A DNA stretch of 64,000 nt from Marinobacterium marinum (GCF_013868415.1 NZ_JACEMT010000038.1:22961-86960); one strand, 5' to 3'; positions 54,732 to 63,647 are shown, numbered from the stretch's first letter. A program made the numbers and translations. The notes: generated from the letters alone by a model not told the origin.

Positions 54732-56258
54732 TTGAACGTAGCCAATTACCTGGCTGTCAATGCCAGACAACACCCGGAACGAGCGGCAATTTACGTGGGT
54801 GATGACAGAGTACACACCTATGCCAGCCTGGACACCAAAGCCCGACACCTGGGCAGGTTGCTGCTGGAACAGGAAGGGCTTGCCCCCGGCGACAGGGTTG
54901 CGCTGTTTCTGCCAAACAGTGCAGAGTATATCGAGTTGCTGTGCGCTATCTGGTATGCGGGGCTGGTGGCGGTGCCAATCAACCACAAGCTGACCCTCCC
55001 GGAAGTTGAATATATCCTCTCCAACTGCGATGCCCGTCTCCTGTTTGCCGAAGATGTTCCGCCGAACAGTCTTCCCGAGTCGGTCAGGATCCTGTCACCA
55101 TGCTTGTCGGGCCGGGACCTGAGCCAGGCTCTGCCCGGCCATCGCTTTCGAGATTCCCGCGATGCAGCCTGGATTTTCTACACCAGTGGCACAACCGGCA
55201 AGCCAAAAGGTGCAACTCTCAGCCACCTCAACCTGACCACCATGGCAACCAGCTACCTGCTCGGCGTGGATAACGTCAGCCGGGAGCATAAGCTGGTCCA
55301 TTTTGCTCCCATGTCACACGGTTCGGGACTGTACATCATCCCGTTTCTGATGGCCGGTGCCGCCAACCTGATTCCTGCTCCGGCCAAGTTCACGCCCGAA
55401 CACTTTATCCACACCGTCAATGCTCATGATCAGCTGTCGATGTTCCTCGCCCCCACCATGATCAGGCGCATTCTGGATTACCTGGGCACCCACAAAGCGC
55501 ACCTGGCCGTCAATCATCTGTCCACAATAGTCTATGGCGGTGGGCCCATGTACGCCAAAGACCTGAACGAAGCGCTGGACGTATTCGGCTACCGCCTGGC
55601 ACAGATCTATGGTCAGGGCGAAAGTCCCATGACCATCACCTGCCTGAACCGGGAGCAACACCGAAGCCTGAACCGCTACCTGCAATCCGAAGCTGAAACC
55701 GGCGCCCCCCTGTTGTCAGCCGGACAGCCTCATGCGCAGGTGGAAGTCGCCATTCGTGCTCCATCCGGCGAGCTGCTCGGGGCGGGCCAAACCGGCGAGG
55801 TCTGTGTCCGTGGCGACAGCGTCATGAGCGGCTACTGGGGCAACGAGGAAGCCTCCGGCAACGCGCTGGTCGATGGCTGGCTGCTGACCGGCGATGTCGG
55901 TCATCTGGACGAAAACGACCACCTTTATCTGACCGACCGACTCAAGGACGTCATTATCAGCGGCGGCACCAATATCTATCCACGTGAGGTAGAAGAGGTT
56001 TTGCTGAGTTGCCCCGGCGTTCAGGAGGTCTCCGTCGTTGGCGAGCGGCACCCGGACTGGGGTGAAATAGTAGTCGCCTTCATCGTGGCGGAAGAAGCGC
56101 TGTCCGCAACCGAGCTGGACCGTTTCTGTCTTGATCATATGGCACGTTTCAAACGCCCCAAGCAATACCACTTCCTGTCGGAACTGCCCAAAAACGCCTA
56201 CGGCAAAATACTCAAAACCGAGCTGCGTGACCGGCTGCAGAACCTGAACCCACAGTAA
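54732..56258 (+). CDS. AMP-forming acyl-CoA synthetase
   Basis: A 508-residue adenylate-forming ligase: P-loop YTSGTTGKPKG (150-160), A5-type YGQGESPMT (293-301), TGDVGHLD (386-393), the hinge RLKDVIISGGTNIYP (403-417) and the catalytic Lys492 in YGKILKTEL. It activates a carboxylate to its CoA thioester through an acyl-AMP. The substrate is not clear from sequence; the next genes suggest a short 3-keto or 3-hydroxy acid. It starts with TTG at 54732, seven bases after TAGGAG. First gene of the island operon; an A-rich AATAAAAAA lies 24 nt before the start. Confidence 0.88.
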   Translation: MNVANYLAVNARQHPERAAIYVGDDRVHTYASLDTKARHLGRLLLEQEGLAPGDRVALFLPNSAEYIELLCAIWYAGLVAVPINHKLTLPEVEYILSNCDARLLFAEDVPPNSLPESVRILSPCLSGRDLSQALPGHRFRDSRDAAWIFYTSGTTGKPKGATLSHLNLTTMATSYLLGVDNVSREHKLVHFAPMSHGSGLYIIPFLMAGAANLIPAPAKFTPEHFIHTVNAHDQLSMFLAPTMIRRILDYLGTHKAHLAVNHLSTIVYGGGPMYAKDLNEALDVFGYRLAQIYGQGESPMTITCLNREQHRSLNRYLQSEAETGAPLLSAGQPHAQVEVAIRAPSGELLGAGQTGEVCVRGDSVMSGYWGNEEASGNALVDGWLLTGDVGHLDENDHLYLTDRLKDVIISGGTNIYPREVEEVLLSCPGVQEVSVVGERHPDWGEIVVAFIVAEEALSATELDRFCLDHMARFKRPKQYHFLSELPKNAYGKILKTELRDRLQNLNPQ

Positions 56259-56272
56259 AGGAGCACATTCTC

Positions 56273-57439
56273 ATGCATACCTACATCATCGGCACAGGGC
56301 ATTCGCGTTTCGGCAAACTGGAACAGTCGCTGGAAGAACTGATTGCTCAGGTCGCCATCGAAGCTCTGGAGTCATCAGGAACCGATCCTGAAGAAATTGA
56401 TGCCGTCTACATCGGCCACTTCAACAGCGGCATGTGCGACCAGGAATTTCCCGCTTCTCTGGTACTCAATGCCCTGCCGGGGCTCAGATTCAAGCCCTGT
56501 ACCCGTGTCGAAAATGCTTGCGCCAGCGGCTCTGCCGCCATTCATCAGGGGATCAACCTGATTGCCGGCGGACTGGCACGCAAGGTACTTGTGATCGGGG
56601 CTGAAAAAATGACGCAGGCTGATGCCAAGCGGATCGGCAAGGGCCTGCTCGGTGCCAGCTATCAGCCGGAAGCTCAGGGAGAAACCGCCGGTTTCGCAGG
56701 GCTGTTTGCCCGGATCGCCCAACAGTATTTCGACACCCACGGGGACCACTCCCATGAATTGGCCAAAATCGCGGCCAAGAACCACGCCAACGGCGTACAT
56801 AACCCGCTGGCACAGTTTCAGAAAGCACTGGATATAGATTTTTGCCATACCCAATCCGAGCGTAATCCGGTGGTGTCCGGCCCTCTGAAGCGCACGGACT
56901 GCTCGCCTGTCTCCGACGGAGCTGCCGCCCTGGTACTGGCGGCCGACAACGTCTCTCGGGCCGCTCCCCAGCGGGTACGCTTCCTGGCCCGAGCCCATAC
57001 GACCGACTACATGCCGATGAGCAAGCGTAATCCGCTCATTCTGGAGGGTGCGACCCTGGCCTGGAAAAAGGTACTCTGTGATGCGGACGTGACGCTGGAT
57101 GATCTTGCCTTTGCCGAAGTCCACGACTGTTTCACAATCGCGGAACTGATGATCTACGAGAGTATGGGACTGACCCCTTATGGCAAGGGGGCCCGTGCTC
57201 TCAACGAGGGCTGGGTGTACAAGGATGGTCGCTTGCCCATTAACCCCTCAGGTGGTCTCAAGTCAAAGGGCCATCCGGTTGGAGCAACCGGTGTATCCAT
57301 GCATGTCATGGCAGCCCGACAACTGCTGGAACAAGCCGGAGGCTGCCAGATTCCGGGGGCCAGGCTGGGAGCCGTCTTTAACATGGGCGGGCTTGCCGTG
57401 GCCAATTACGCCAGCATTCTGGTACGTGACAGCGAATAA
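56273..57439 (+). CDS. Thiolase-family protein (SCP2-type acyl-CoA thiolase)
   Basis: A 388-residue thiolase fold protein. The nucleophile is Cys83 in RVENACASGSAA; the catalytic His regions are AEVHDCFTIAELM and GGLKSKGHPVGATG. The last motif of ordinary thiolases (CxG near the C-terminus) is replaced by FNMGGLAVANYAS, as in the SCP-x and archaeal types. Such enzymes cleave or form 3-ketoacyl-CoA, often branched or longer chains. Start ATG 56273, 14 nt after the ligase gene, with AAAGGAG before it. Confidence 0.87.
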   Translation: MHTYIIGTGHSRFGKLEQSLEELIAQVAIEALESSGTDPEEIDAVYIGHFNSGMCDQEFPASLVLNALPGLRFKPCTRVENACASGSAAIHQGINLIAGGLARKVLVIGAEKMTQADAKRIGKGLLGASYQPEAQGETAGFAGLFARIAQQYFDTHGDHSHELAKIAAKNHANGVHNPLAQFQKALDIDFCHTQSERNPVVSGPLKRTDCSPVSDGAAALVLAADNVSRAAPQRVRFLARAHTTDYMPMSKRNPLILEGATLAWKKVLCDADVTLDDLAFAEVHDCFTIAELMIYESMGLTPYGKGARALNEGWVYKDGRLPINPSGGLKSKGHPVGATGVSMHVMAARQLLEQAGGCQIPGARLGAVFNMGGLAVANYASILVRDSE

Positions 57440-57480
57440 CAATCAAATACAGGTGATACAAAATGACAATAACAACAACA
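57435..57480 (+). promoter_or_regulatory. Two A-rich Hfq/Crc-like motifs around the SDR start codon
   Basis: AATAACAAT (57435-57443) and AATAACAACAACA (57468-57480) both fit the AAnAAnAA pattern bound by Hfq with Crc in Pseudomonas, one before and one just inside the SDR gene. They would block its translation under catabolite repression. Confidence 0.45.
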
Positions 57481-58263
57481 GTAAGCCGCACCGTTCTGGT
57501 AACCGGCGCCCTGGGGGGGATAGGCCAGGCTATTTGCATCGCCATGGCCCGTCAGGGGCACAGCATCATCCTGCATGACCGACTGGACAGTAACGACAGC
57601 ACCGTACTCTCATTCCATGCCAAATTGGAAGAATTGGGGGCGGCACGGGTCACCTACCGCCGTGCCGACCTGAGCCTGGTCGATGAAATCGATGCCATGT
57701 TCGATGATCTCGTTGATCATGGCTTTTCCATCGACATTCTGGTGAATAACGCCGCTATCCAGCACACGGCACCGATCGAAGCCTTTCCTCTGGACACCTG
57801 GTCTAACATTCTGGCTATCAACCTGACCGCCGTTTATCGCTGCATGCAGCGCAGCATCCCGCTCATGCGTCAATCCGGCTGGGGGCGTATTGTCAGCATT
57901 GCCTCAGTTCACGGCCTGGTCGGCTCCATCCACAAGGCCGCCTACGTCGCTGCCAAGCATGGTTTGGTCGGCCTTACCAAAGTAACCGCTCTGGAAACCG
58001 CCGAGCAGAACATCACCGTTAACGCCATTTGCCCCGGGTGGACCGATACACCTCTGCTGGGACCTCAAATTGAAGCGCGCCAACGTCAGCTGGAAAGCAC
58101 ACGCGAGGCCGCCATCTATGACCTTGTCAGGGAAAAACAGCCATCCGGCAGGCTGATTGATCCGGTACAGGTCGCAGGTCTGGTGGAATACCTTGTCAGC
58201 GATATGGCACAAAGCATGACAGGAACGGCACTGCCCATTGACGGCGGCTGGACCTGCCAGTAA
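57463..58263 (+). CDS. Short-chain dehydrogenase, 3-hydroxybutyrate dehydrogenase-like
   Basis: A 266-residue classical SDR: NAD site TGALGGIGQ (14-22), NNAA (95-98), catalytic Ser148, Tyr161, Lys165. The AYVAAKHGLVGLTKVTALE and ITVNAICPGWTDTPL segments (short parts given) and the ending PIDGGWTCQ are very like D-3-hydroxybutyrate dehydrogenases. It would oxidise a 3-hydroxy acid to the 3-keto acid with NAD+. Start ATG 57463, preceded by AGGTGATACAAA. It lies 23 nt after the thiolase gene and 31 nt before the regulator. Confidence 0.87.
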   Translation: MTITTTVSRTVLVTGALGGIGQAICIAMARQGHSIILHDRLDSNDSTVLSFHAKLEELGAARVTYRRADLSLVDEIDAMFDDLVDHGFSIDILVNNAAIQHTAPIEAFPLDTWSNILAINLTAVYRCMQRSIPLMRQSGWGRIVSIASVHGLVGSIHKAAYVAAKHGLVGLTKVTALETAEQNITVNAICPGWTDTPLLGPQIEARQRQLESTREAAIYDLVREKQPSGRLIDPVQVAGLVEYLVSDMAQSMTGTALPIDGGWTCQ

Positions 58264-58294
58264 GTATGCCCAGTCAGCCGTATGAGGACACAAC

Positions 58295-58861
58295 ATGAGC
58301 TCGCTACCTCTGTCCGATAACATTCTGTCAGTCGCGTTCGAGCATGCGCCCTGCGCCATTGTCGTTACGCGACACCGCCAGGTGGAAGCCTGTAATCAAG
58401 CCTTTTGCAAACTGTTCGGCTACCCCGAAAACGAGCTGGTCGGCCAACTCATGCTCAAGATGTACCCCTCCTATGAGGACTACGAGCTGATCGGAAAGCT
58501 GCGCTATCAGGAGCTGCTCAAGGAGCACCATTGCATCGATGAGCGGTTCATGCGCTGCAAGAACGGCGAAATGTTCTGGTGCAAAACGCAGGGCAAGACA
58601 CTGACTCCGGCAGCCCCCTTTGATCTCGCCATCTGGACCTTCACTCGCATCAATATCCGACCGGATCAGGAAGGCAACCTCTCGATACGCGAGCGCGAAA
58701 TATCGGGGTATATCGCCAACGGCTATACCTGCAAGGAGATCGCAAAACGACTGGATATATCCCATCGCACCGTAGAAGCCCACCGCGCCAAGATCATGAA
58801 AAAACTGGGATGCCGCAATACTGCCGAGCTGGTATCGAAAATCATTCAGGTCCAGGCCTGA
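58295..58861 (+). CDS. PAS-LuxR transcriptional regulator
   Basis: A 188-residue regulator: PAS domain about 10-120 (ILSVAFEHAPCAIVVTRHR, CNQAFCKLFGYPENELVGQ) and a C-terminal LuxR/FixJ-type HTH about 128-186 (LSIREREISGYIANGYTCKEIAKRLDISHRTVEAHRAKIMKKLG in parts). No receiver domain, so it senses a small molecule or redox state through PAS. It is the last gene of the first island operon and lies just before the second copy of the CGTAGTACTACG operator. It very probably activates both island promoters and hence itself. Confidence 0.9.
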   Translation: MSSLPLSDNILSVAFEHAPCAIVVTRHRQVEACNQAFCKLFGYPENELVGQLMLKMYPSYEDYELIGKLRYQELLKEHHCIDERFMRCKNGEMFWCKTQGKTLTPAAPFDLAIWTFTRINIRPDQEGNLSIREREISGYIANGYTCKEIAKRLDISHRTVEAHRAKIMKKLGCRNTAELVSKIIQVQA

Positions 58862-58878
58862 AATTCCCTAACCCTATA

Positions 58879-58921
58879 CGTAGTACTACGAATATTGATA
58901 AGTAGACAAGGCCGTTAGGAT
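58879..58921 (+). promoter_or_regulatory. Island promoter 2 with CGTAGTACTACG operator
   Basis: CGTAGTACTACG (58879-58890), ATAT (58892-58895), TAAGTA (58899-58904) and TAGGAT (58916-58921), all at the same offsets as in promoter 1 (0, 13, 20 and 37). It drives the TRAP genes, with a leader of about 100 nt to the start of the binding protein gene. Confidence 0.65.
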
Positions 58922-59032
58922 GCTAGTCAGGCACAAAAATAAAGGGGCCCGATACAGGTCTCTGTCAGTCTTATCTGCCTGATCAGGGCATGAGGCATTA
59001 TAAAAATAAATCAAACAGGCCAGGAAAATACA

Positions 59033-60130
59033 ATGAAAAGAAGAGAATTCCTCAAGCTGAGTGCAGTATCGGTAGGCGGCGCCATTACCCTGACAACCCT
59101 GCCGGGCCAGGTATTGGCACAGACCTCCCAGCGCCTGAAATACGACTCCTACGTTACCGAACATGCATCACCGTCCGTGCTGGACCGCTGGTTTCTGGAC
59201 GAGCTGGTCAAACGCACCAATGGCGAGATCGAAATCCAGTACTACTGGGCCCAGTCCCTGAACAAGGCCGGCGCCCACCTGAAAGCGATCAAGAACAACA
59301 TTTCCGAAATATCATTGATTGCCCCCGGTTACTATCAGAGCGACCTGCCTACCACACGAGGACTCGAGTGGTACTACAAAATGAACCGTGCCGATGCGCT
59401 GCTAAAGGTGTGCCGTGATGTCTATGACGAATACACGCCACTGCGCCAGGAATGGGAATCTCGCCACAAGGCCAAAGTCCTCTACTGGACCAACTGGTAT
59501 TACTGCCCACTCATCACCCGTGAGCCGATCAACAGTATCGAAGACCTGAAAGGCAAGCGCATCCGTGGTTACGGAGTCGGAACGGATGTGGTAGAAAAAC
59601 TAGGCGGCAGAGCCATTCCAATGGCCGCTCCCGAGGTTTACTCGGCCCTGGAGCGCGGCGTTCTGGATGGCGCTTTCGGTTTCGATTTCATCACCGCAAT
59701 CAGTTACGGCCTGCATGAAGCGGCCCCTTACATCACCGAGATCGGCTCAGGCCCCCACGCCCCCTCCGCAACCGTTATCGGTATTGATGCCTGGAATGCT
59801 CTCCCCGATGACATCAAGGCGGTGGTCAATGAGCTGACTCAGGAGATTTATCAGCACAAATATCACGATATCTATTCAGACATTGCCGAAAACCGTGTCC
59901 GCAAGGCCATGAATGAAGGGGCTCGGTTCAGCCAGTGGGAAGCTGCCGAGATTGAGGCGGCCCGCAAACGGGTCCAGCCCACACAGGTCAATGACTGGGT
60001 AGACAACGTAGCCGGCAAAGCCGGTATCGACGGCCACGCCATGCAATCCATCATTACCACCGCCATCCAGCGACACGACGCCGATGGTCGCTTGAAAACA
60101 CCTTATGAGATCTACACGGGCCTTGCCTGA
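59033..60130 (+). CDS. TRAP substrate-binding protein, Tat-exported (system 3)
   Basis: A 365-residue DctP-family binding protein with a twin-arginine signal (KRREFLKLS, residues 2-10, then a hydrophobic stretch and cleavage near VLAQ), so it is exported folded. Motifs: KRTNGEIEIQYYWAQSLNKA, IEDLKGKRIRGYGVGTD with the ligand-binding Arg, and AAPEVYSALERGVLDGA. The ligand is probably a carboxylic acid used by the island enzymes. Start ATG 59033, following CCAGGA. An A-rich AAAAATAA (59002-59009) lies 24 nt ahead. Confidence 0.9.
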   Translation: MKRREFLKLSAVSVGGAITLTTLPGQVLAQTSQRLKYDSYVTEHASPSVLDRWFLDELVKRTNGEIEIQYYWAQSLNKAGAHLKAIKNNISEISLIAPGYYQSDLPTTRGLEWYYKMNRADALLKVCRDVYDEYTPLRQEWESRHKAKVLYWTNWYYCPLITREPINSIEDLKGKRIRGYGVGTDVVEKLGGRAIPMAAPEVYSALERGVLDGAFGFDFITAISYGLHEAAPYITEIGSGPHAPSATVIGIDAWNALPDDIKAVVNELTQEIYQHKYHDIYSDIAENRVRKAMNEGARFSQWEAAEIEAARKRVQPTQVNDWVDNVAGKAGIDGHAMQSIITTAIQRHDADGRLKTPYEIYTGLA

Positions 60131-60153
60131 CACGGCATGCACCTGCCCTTGAC

Positions 60154-60184
60154 GTCTGAAGCACCTTCACCGGCTGCTTCAGAC
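60154..60184 (+). other. Intercistronic hairpin between the binding protein and dctQ genes (system 3)
   Basis: A perfect 10-bp stem GTCTGAAGCA (60154-60163) / TGCTTCAGAC (60175-60184) with an 11-nt loop in the 80-nt gap. No T-run. It probably protects the upstream mRNA so that more binding protein than permease is made. Confidence 0.6.
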
Positions 60185-60210
60185 ACATTATCGACCCCTC
60201 GAGGTGATGC

Positions 60211-60714
60211 ATGCTGGAACAAGTCAAAAAGTGGGAAGCCCGCTTAGCCAATACTACCGGCTGCATCGCAGCCGCAGCCATCCTGCTCATGATGTTATCC
60301 ACCGCACTGGATGCCACATCCAGAAGCCTGTTCAATTTCCCATTGCCGGGTGTTTATGAGTTCTCGGAAATTTCGATGGCAATCATCGTGTATCTGGGGT
60401 TGCTCTGGGCACAAGGTGACAAAAAGCATATTCGTGTATCACTGATCAGTGAAAAGCGCCCCGCGCACATACAACAGTTCTGGGAAGGCATTGCCTGGCT
60501 CTGCGCCGCCGTTTTTCTGGCTATCATCAGTATCCCATCGATAGAAGGAGCGTACAGCTCATTTATGGACCGGGAATTCCGTTGGGGCATTTTTCAAATG
60601 CCGATCTGGTGGGTCAAGATTATCGTCGCCTTTGGCCTGACACTGGCCAGCCTTCAGATGCTGCTACATGCCACCCTCGCTTTCGGTTACAAACGGGAGA
60701 AGACCAATGACTGA
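60211..60714 (+). CDS. TRAP transporter small permease DctQ (system 3)
   Basis: A 167-residue four-helix small permease: ANTTGCIAAAAILLMMLSTALDATSRSLF (first helix in parts), FSEISMAIIVYLGLLWAQGDKKHIRVSLI (family loop) and two C-terminal helices. It overlaps dctM by 8 nt. GAGG 8 nt before ATG 60211. Confidence 0.9.
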   Translation: MLEQVKKWEARLANTTGCIAAAAILLMMLSTALDATSRSLFNFPLPGVYEFSEISMAIIVYLGLLWAQGDKKHIRVSLISEKRPAHIQQFWEGIAWLCAAVFLAIISIPSIEGAYSSFMDREFRWGIFQMPIWWVKIIVAFGLTLASLQMLLHATLAFGYKREKTND

Positions 60715-62017
60715 TCCAATCATATTGGGCCTGTTGTCCATTGCTCTTATTTTCATTTTGATGGGACTGGGCATTCCGGTCTTTGCCTCTCTCGGTATTA
60801 CCGGCATTATCGGTATTATCCTGGTGCAGGATTTTACCTACGTCTACAACGTGCTCAGCACCTTCGCCTTTGATGAAACGGCCGCCTACCTTCTGACCGT
60901 GATTCCCTTGTTCATCATCATGGGCAATTTCGCCTTGCACGCCGGTGTCGGAAAGTCTCTGTTCCATGTCGCCAGGCACTGGTGTGGTCACCTTCCCGGC
61001 GGTCTGGCTATATCAACCATTCTCACCTGCGCAGGTTTTTCGGCCACCTCGGGCTCAAGTGTCGCGACAGCCGCCACCGTCGGTTCGATCTCGCTACCGG
61101 AAATGAAAAACGCCGGCTATGACCGGCGCCTGTCGGCCGGCTGTGTTGCTGCCGGTGGCGTGCTGGGTGTCCTGATCCCCCCCAGTGTACTGCTGGTCTT
61201 TTATGCCGCCCTGACCGAAGTCTCCGCCGGTAAGATGCTGATTGCAGGCATAGTGCCCGGCCTTTTGTCCGTGCTGGTGTTTGTGCTGGGGGTGTTCCTG
61301 GTTTCACTGCGTCACCCAGACATGTGCCCGCCCGCAGAACGTGCAGGCTGGCGCCCTCGATTAAAGTCGCTGGTACATGCCTGGAAGCTGATGTTCCTGA
61401 TCATTGTCGTGCTGGGGAGCATTTATACAGGCTGGGCAACACCGACCGAAGCGGCTTCTCTCGGTGCCGTTGCCTCTATCCTGTTTCTGCTGGGCTCTCG
61501 CCAAAGCCTGAAAAACAAGCTGGACTCAATCGGTCACTCCTCACGCGATGCCGTCAATACGACCGTCATGATCATGATGACCATGTTGGGTGCCGGTATC
61601 TACAGCTTCTTTTTAAGCCTGATCCAGGTTCCGCAAATGATGTCGTCTCTGGTCAGCGACCTACCGCTGCCCGCCCTGCTGATCATTGCGTTGATTCTGG
61701 TGATCTACATCCCCATGGGCATGTTTCTGGACGCATTTTCCATGCTCGTCATTACCCTGCCGATCGTATTTCCCGTTGTCAGCGAGCTGGGCTATGACCC
61801 CATCTGGTTTGGCATTCTGGCTATCAAAATGTGTGAAATCGGCCTGATCACACCGCCCATAGGACTGAATGTCTATGTGATCGCGGGTATTGACAGGGAT
61901 ACAACCCTCACCGAGGTATTCTCAGGAGCATCCTGGTTCATTCTGATGGAACTGGTCACTATCGTGATTCTGTTCTGCCTGCCGGCCCTGTCGACCTGGC
62001 TGCCTTACAACATGTAG
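60707..62017 (+). CDS. TRAP transporter large permease DctM (system 3)
   Basis: A 436-residue TRAP-M permease: LGIPVFASLGITGIIGII, the HLPGGLAISTILTCAGFSATSGSS core, GVLGVLIPPSVLLVFYAALTE (in parts), GWATPTEAAS and LITPPIGLNVYV. Start ATG 60707 inside the end of dctQ. It is the last gene of the island and converges on crc; a GGCGGCC/GGCCGCC hairpin lies between. Confidence 0.93.
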   Translation: MTDPIILGLLSIALIFILMGLGIPVFASLGITGIIGIILVQDFTYVYNVLSTFAFDETAAYLLTVIPLFIIMGNFALHAGVGKSLFHVARHWCGHLPGGLAISTILTCAGFSATSGSSVATAATVGSISLPEMKNAGYDRRLSAGCVAAGGVLGVLIPPSVLLVFYAALTEVSAGKMLIAGIVPGLLSVLVFVLGVFLVSLRHPDMCPPAERAGWRPRLKSLVHAWKLMFLIIVVLGSIYTGWATPTEAASLGAVASILFLLGSRQSLKNKLDSIGHSSRDAVNTTVMIMMTMLGAGIYSFFLSLIQVPQMMSSLVSDLPLPALLIIALILVIYIPMGMFLDAFSMLVITLPIVFPVVSELGYDPIWFGILAIKMCEIGLITPPIGLNVYVIAGIDRDTTLTEVFSGASWFILMELVTIVILFCLPALSTWLPYNM

Positions 62018-62029
62018 ACAGAAACCGAT

Positions 62030-62049
62030 GGCGGCCCCTGCCGGCCGCC
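62030..62049. other. Hairpin between convergent dctM and crc
   Basis: GGCGGCC (62030-62036) / GGCCGCC (62043-62049), loop CCTGCC; no T-run. It marks the end of the island. Confidence 0.45.
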
Positions 62050-62057
62050 TCGCCATA

Positions 62058-62831
62058 TCAGATATCGATATCGTAATCGATCGTCAATGGAGCATGTTCC
62101 GAAAAGCGCTGATCACGGTAGATACGAGCATCCTTGACCGTTTTGCGCAGATTGGCCGTCGTGAGCTGATAATCCAGACGCGCACCTTCATTCAGGTTCC
62201 AGGCACGATTGTAATCAGGCCACCAGGTGTATTGGCGTTCAGCCTTGTTGATCTCTCGAAAGGCATCCACGTAGCCCATCTCGCCCAATACTTCTTCAAT
62301 CCACTCCCGCTCCTCAGCCAGGAAGCCGGAAACACGCTGATTGACGTACCAGTTGCTCAGGTCGATCGGCCGGTGTGCGATATTGAACGTACCCGCAAAG
62401 ATAAACTCCCGACGCTTGCGCAGGGTTTTCTTCAGGTGCCCCATGAACAGGTTTAGGTATTCCATCTTGGATGCCTGGGCTTCATCGCTGCGCAGACCCG
62501 ATGGAACCGTCATTGAGCTGACGCTGACCTTGTCAAAATCTGCCTGGATAAAGCGGCCGTTGAAATCACACTGCTCAAACCCCAGACCGGTCATGATCGC
62601 TTTCGGCAGATGGCGGGTATACAGTGCTACACCACTGAATCCATCCTCAAAAGCGTCAAAGAAGTACGCATGGTAACCCTCGGGGTGATAACGGTCACCA
62701 TCCAGCTGATACTCTTTGGCCTTGAGATTCTGCAGACATACCACATCAGCATCCTGCTGGATCATCCAGTCAAAAAAGCCATTGTCTGCCGCCTGTTCAA
62801 TACCCTGAGTATTGAAGGTGATCACACGCAT
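62058..62831 (-). CDS. crc: Catabolite repression control protein Crc
   Basis: A 257-residue protein of the exonuclease III/EEP fold, full length against Pseudomonas Crc. The metal-binding Glu of exonuclease III (LQE) is Asn35 here (VCLQNLKAK) and the GxxN motif reads GTFN. The C-terminal His region is kept (RFSEHAPLTIDYD). Such losses are typical of Crc, which has no nuclease activity and helps Hfq clamp A-rich mRNA targets during growth on preferred carbon sources. The position beside pyrE is the Pseudomonas crc locus. Catabolic genes with A-rich motifs lie next to it. Confidence 0.88.
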   Translation of the reverse strand: MRVITFNTQGIEQAADNGFFDWMIQQDADVVCLQNLKAKEYQLDGDRYHPEGYHAYFFDAFEDGFSGVALYTRHLPKAIMTGLGFEQCDFNGRFIQADFDKVSVSSMTVPSGLRSDEAQASKMEYLNLFMGHLKKTLRKRREFIFAGTFNIAHRPIDLSNWYVNQRVSGFLAEEREWIEEVLGEMGYVDAFREINKAERQYTWWPDYNRAWNLNEGARLDYQLTTANLRKTVKDARIYRDQRFSEHAPLTIDYDIDI

Positions 62832-63002
62832 AGTGTCTTATGCCCCGTTGAGCCTATTCGAACGAATATGGGATGGAAGGTAAAAGAGAATTGTACCCAC
62901 TGAGCAGCCAAATTTGAAATTTTTCTAGCCAAATCCCGCATGGATGCGACTCGATGCAGCAGGTATCATAGCCATGATTTTATTACCACTGCGGAGAACG
63001 TC

Positions 63003-63647
63003 ATGCTGGACTATCAACGGGAATTTATCGAGTTTGCGCTGGAGAAAAAAGTCCTTCGCTTTGGCGAATTTACACTTAAATCCGGCCGCAAAAGCCCCTA
63101 CTTTTTTAATGCCGGTCTGTTTGACTCTGGCCAGGCTCTAGCCAAACTTGGCCGTTTTTATGCCGCGGCGCTGGAAAATGCCGGGGTGGAATATGACGTC
63201 ATGCTCGGCCCCGCATACAAGGGTATTCCCTTGGCTGCCGCAACCTGTGTTTCCTTGGCGAACGATTATGCCAAGGACGTTCCCTACGTCTTCAACCGCA
63301 AAGAAGCCAAGGATCACGGTGAAGGCGGCAATCTGGTCGGTGCCCCGCTGGCAGGCCGTGTACTGATTATTGATGATGTCATTACTGCAGGTACAGCCAT
63401 ACGGGAAGTCATGGCAATCATCGACCAGGCCGGCGCACAGCCTGCAGCAACCCTGATTGCTCTTGATCGACAGGAAAAGGGCACAGGCGAGTTGTCAGCC
63501 ATCCAGGAAGTCGAGCGTGACTACAACATGCCGGTTATCAGTATTATCAGTCTTGGTGACCTGATTTCATACTTGGAATCCCGGGGCAACATGGAACAGG
63601 AGCTGGCTGCCATCCGGGCTTACCGCGAACAATACGGCATTGAATGA
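63003..63647 (+). CDS. pyrE: Orotate phosphoribosyltransferase
   Basis: A 214-residue OPRTase making orotidine monophosphate from orotate and PRPP in pyrimidine synthesis. Motifs: [39 protein letters not shown] (catalytic loop) and the PRPP-binding [19 protein letters not shown] 63003 starts the family-typical [11 protein letters not shown]; the open frame extends upstream to 62940 without homology. Divergent from crc. Confidence 0.96.
   Translation: MLDYQREFIEFALEKKVLRFGEFTLKSGRKSPYFFNAGLFDSGQALAKLGRFYAAALENAGVEYDVMLGPAYKGIPLAAATCVSLANDYAKDVPYVFNRKEAKDHGEGGNLVGAPLAGRVLIIDDVITAGTAIREVMAIIDQAGAQPAATLIALDRQEKGTGELSAIQEVERDYNMPVISIISLGDLISYLESRGNMEQELAAIRAYREQYGIE

Noticed and set aside
54557..62058. 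The catabolic island as a recent mobile element
   Set aside because: No integrase, transposase, tRNA target, or terminal direct or inverted repeats were found at either edge.
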